This document shows positions 5,635-6,619 of a DNA stretch of 6,619 nucleotides, in pieces (the stretch's first letter is position 1; each line of letters starts with the position of its first letter). The notes beneath the pieces were generated by a model. It made no database searches. It had not been told where the DNA came from and was given only the letters and a program-made list of their open reading frames with translations. Where the stretch lies: the NCBI GenBank assembly GCA_045660265.1, contig JAZRDM010000066.1:1-6619 (forward strand), written 5' to 3'. Source of the DNA: Scatosoma sp045660265 (GTDB taxonomy: Bacteria > Bacillota > Clostridia > Christensenellales > Borkfalkiaceae). A program made the translations under genes and the position numbers.

Positions 5635-5862
5635 ATGGCAAACGCAACTAAGAACAAAAATCAAAAACCTAATTGGTTTCGCCGCGTTGGCGCAAAATTA
5701 AAAGAAACGTTCTCTGAAATTAAAAGAGTAACGTGGCCTAAATTCCCCACCGTTTTAAAAACGACGGGGGTTGTTCTCGTGGTCGTTTTCGTATTTTTGC
5801 TTATTGTAACCGGCGTTGATTCGCTGCTTGGGTGGTTGTTGGAGCTTCTCACCAACGCTTAA
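5635..5862 (+). CDS. secE: Preprotein translocase subunit SecE
   Basis: The small essential membrane subunit that clamps SecY in the SecYEG translocon. The 75-residue length matches the short, single-helix form of Gram-positive bacteria. A polar, basic N-terminus (1-22) is followed by the conserved amphipathic segment FSEIKRVTWPKFPTVLK (26-42) with Trp34-Pro35, then one membrane helix (about 43-71). GGAG at 5624-5627 stands seven bases before the ATG. nusG starts 15 bases after the stop, so the two genes are almost certainly co-transcribed, as in most bacteria. Confidence 0.96.
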   Translation: MANATKNKNQKPNWFRRVGAKLKETFSEIKRVTWPKFPTVLKTTGVVLVVVFVFLLIVTGVDSLLGWLLELLTNA

Positions 5863-5877
5863 TCGGAGGGCGCAAGT

Positions 5878-6441
5878 ATGCCAATGAACGAACAACCCAA
5901 ATGGTACATTCTTCATACGTATTCTGGGTATGAAGCAATGGTAAAAGACAGCTTGGAAAAGCTGATTGAAAACAACAATTTAGGCGACTATATTGTGGAT
6001 TTAAAAATCCCTATGGAGCAAGTTATCGAAGAAAAGAACGGTAAGCGCAAAGTCGTTGAAAGAAAGCTTTTGCCTTGCTACGTCTTTATTAAGATGATTT
6101 ACACCAACCAAATTTGGTATTACGTTACCAGTACGCGTGGCGTAACGGGTTTCTGTGGCCCTCAAGGCCGTCCTATTCCTATGAAGGAAGAGGAAATTCG
6201 TAAAATGCGTTTAGAGGAATTTGTCAGCGAAGTCGATTTCACAATCGGCGACACGGTATCGATTGAAGATGGTCCTTTAAGCGGCTTCTTGGGCACGATT
6301 AAAGAATTGAACAACGTAGCGCAAAAAGCGAAGATTACGACGACTATGTTTGGCAGAAACACGGACGTAGAAGTGGATTATATCCAAATCAAGAAGGTAG
6401 ACGCGGTGTTACCTGAAACTTCCGAAACGGAAGCAGAATAA
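5878..6441 (+). CDS. nusG: Transcription termination/antitermination factor NusG
   Basis: NusG binds RNA polymerase across the clamp and couples transcription with translation or termination. The 187-residue product has the NGN domain (about 7-115: KWYILHTYSGYE, then RKLLPCYVFIKM at 63-73 and TRGVTGFCGPQGRPIPM at 86-102). The C-terminal KOW domain (about 121-175) contains FTIGDTVSIEDGPLSGFLGTI and ends with MFGRNTDVEVDYIQIKKV. A short acidic tail follows. Many NusG proteins have Gly where Cys67 stands in PCYVF; the Cys is probably a lineage variant rather than a defect. GGAGGG (5865-5870) lies seven bases before the ATG at 5878; the second Met (5884) would be too far from it. Confidence 0.97.
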   Translation: MPMNEQPKWYILHTYSGYEAMVKDSLEKLIENNNLGDYIVDLKIPMEQVIEEKNGKRKVVERKLLPCYVFIKMIYTNQIWYYVTSTRGVTGFCGPQGRPIPMKEEEIRKMRLEEFVSEVDFTIGDTVSIEDGPLSGFLGTIKELNNVAQKAKITTTMFGRNTDVEVDYIQIKKVDAVLPETSETEAE

Positions 6442-6466
6442 CCGCACGAAACGGAAATTCCGTTTC
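6423..6466 (+). repeat. Two direct copies and one inverted copy of CGAAACGGAA at the nusG 3' end
   Basis: CGAAACGGAA occurs at 6423-6432, inside the last nusG codons, and again at 6447-6456. TTCCGTTTC (6458-6466) is complementary to both copies. The near pairing gives a seven-pair GAAACGG/CCGTTTC hairpin with a five-base loop. The far pairing makes a stem that includes the nusG stop codon in its loop. The tail ATTCATTTGTT is T-rich but not a clean U-tract, so any termination would be weak. Confidence 0.5.
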
Positions 6467-6482
6467 ATTCATTTGTTAAAAT

Positions 6483-6527
6483 GTGGGAGAGGTATCAAAT
6501 TTTTGAGGGTACCTTGTCAAAACCACT
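6483..6527 (+). promoter_or_regulatory. rplK leader resembling an L1-binding autoregulatory structure
   Basis: GTGG (6483-6486) can pair with CCAC (6523-6526) just before the rplK binding site. Inside it GAGGTA (6489-6494) pairs with TACCTT (6510-6515), and TCAA (6495-6498) with TTGA (6503-6506), leaving a GGG bulge (6507-6509). A GTGGGAG...CCACTAAGGAG arrangement before rplK is familiar from Gram-positive genomes, where L1 is known to repress the L11-L1 mRNA. The fold was worked out by eye; the L1 role is by analogy. Confidence 0.5.
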
Positions 6528-6542
6528 AAGGAGAAAATATTT

Positions 6543-6619
6543 ATGGCTAAGAAGATTACAGCAGTCGTAAAATTGCAACTTCCCGCTGGTAAAGCAACTC
6601 CGGCTCCTCCCGTAGGTTC
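6543..6619 (+). CDS. rplK: Ribosomal protein L11 (uL11), 3'-truncated by window edge
   Basis: Only the first 25 codons are present. They read MAKKITAVVKLQ, then LPAGKATPAPPVG, the highly conserved start of L11, whose N-terminal domain forms part of the GTPase-associated centre of the 50S subunit with 23S rRNA. AAGGAG (6528-6533) stands nine bases before the ATG. Its position after nusG is the standard bacterial order; rplA, encoding L1, would be expected next outside the window. Confidence 0.96.
   Translation, partial: MAKKITAVVKLQLPAGKATPAPPVG

Noticed and set aside
6474..6482. Extended -10 (TGT-TAAAAT) as an rplK promoter
   Set aside because: No -35 box at the right distance, and the resulting start would remove part of the proposed leader; possible but not supported enough to list.

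Overview
The window reads as a stretch of chromosome from a low- to mid-GC Gram-positive anaerobe, most likely class Clostridia. The reasons are a PPi-dependent pyruvate phosphate dikinase, a methylglyoxal synthase close to the Bacillus form, A/T-rich spacers with strong SigA-type promoters, AAGGAG-type ribosome binding sites, a near-perfect cre-like site, and the order rpmG-secE-nusG-rplK. No phage, plasmid, transposon, CRISPR or RNA gene is visible. Genus cannot be fixed from this sequence.

Left part (1-1860, + strand): the C-terminal half of ppdK, cut by the window edge, is followed by a hairpin and mgsA. Both enzymes act at lower glycolysis: PPDK interconverts PEP and pyruvate, and MgsA drains dihydroxyacetone phosphate into methylglyoxal. 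An apparently bidirectional terminator (1822-1860) separates mgsA from the convergent gene.

Middle part (1861-5186): a minus-strand gene (1864-3066) encodes an unrecognised 400-residue protein with an N-terminal zinc ribbon, a TPR-like helical stretch and a long coiled coil. It diverges from a two-gene plus-strand unit: an unrecognised three-helix membrane protein (3334-3975, TTG start) and a class I PLP-dependent aminotransferase (3996-5186). The 267-base divergent spacer holds a well-formed extended -10 promoter for each direction, a cre-like site and a 9+9 palindrome, so the two unknown genes may be co-regulated.

Right part (5187-6619, + strand): a 217-base spacer leads into the translation/transcription/secretion cluster rpmG (L33), secE, nusG and the start of rplK (L11). 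The rpmG promoter is notable. A perfect 11-bp inverted repeat (13 pairs with extension) has its left arm in the -35/-10 spacer and its right arm just past the predicted start point, followed by seven Ts. The same bases can therefore be a promoter for rpmG or a terminator for RNA arriving from upstream. A leader resembling an L1-type binding structure precedes rplK.

Most of the window is ordinary housekeeping DNA. The parts least explained by known families are the zinc-ribbon/coiled-coil protein with its divergent membrane-protein partner, and the terminator/promoter overlap before rpmG.
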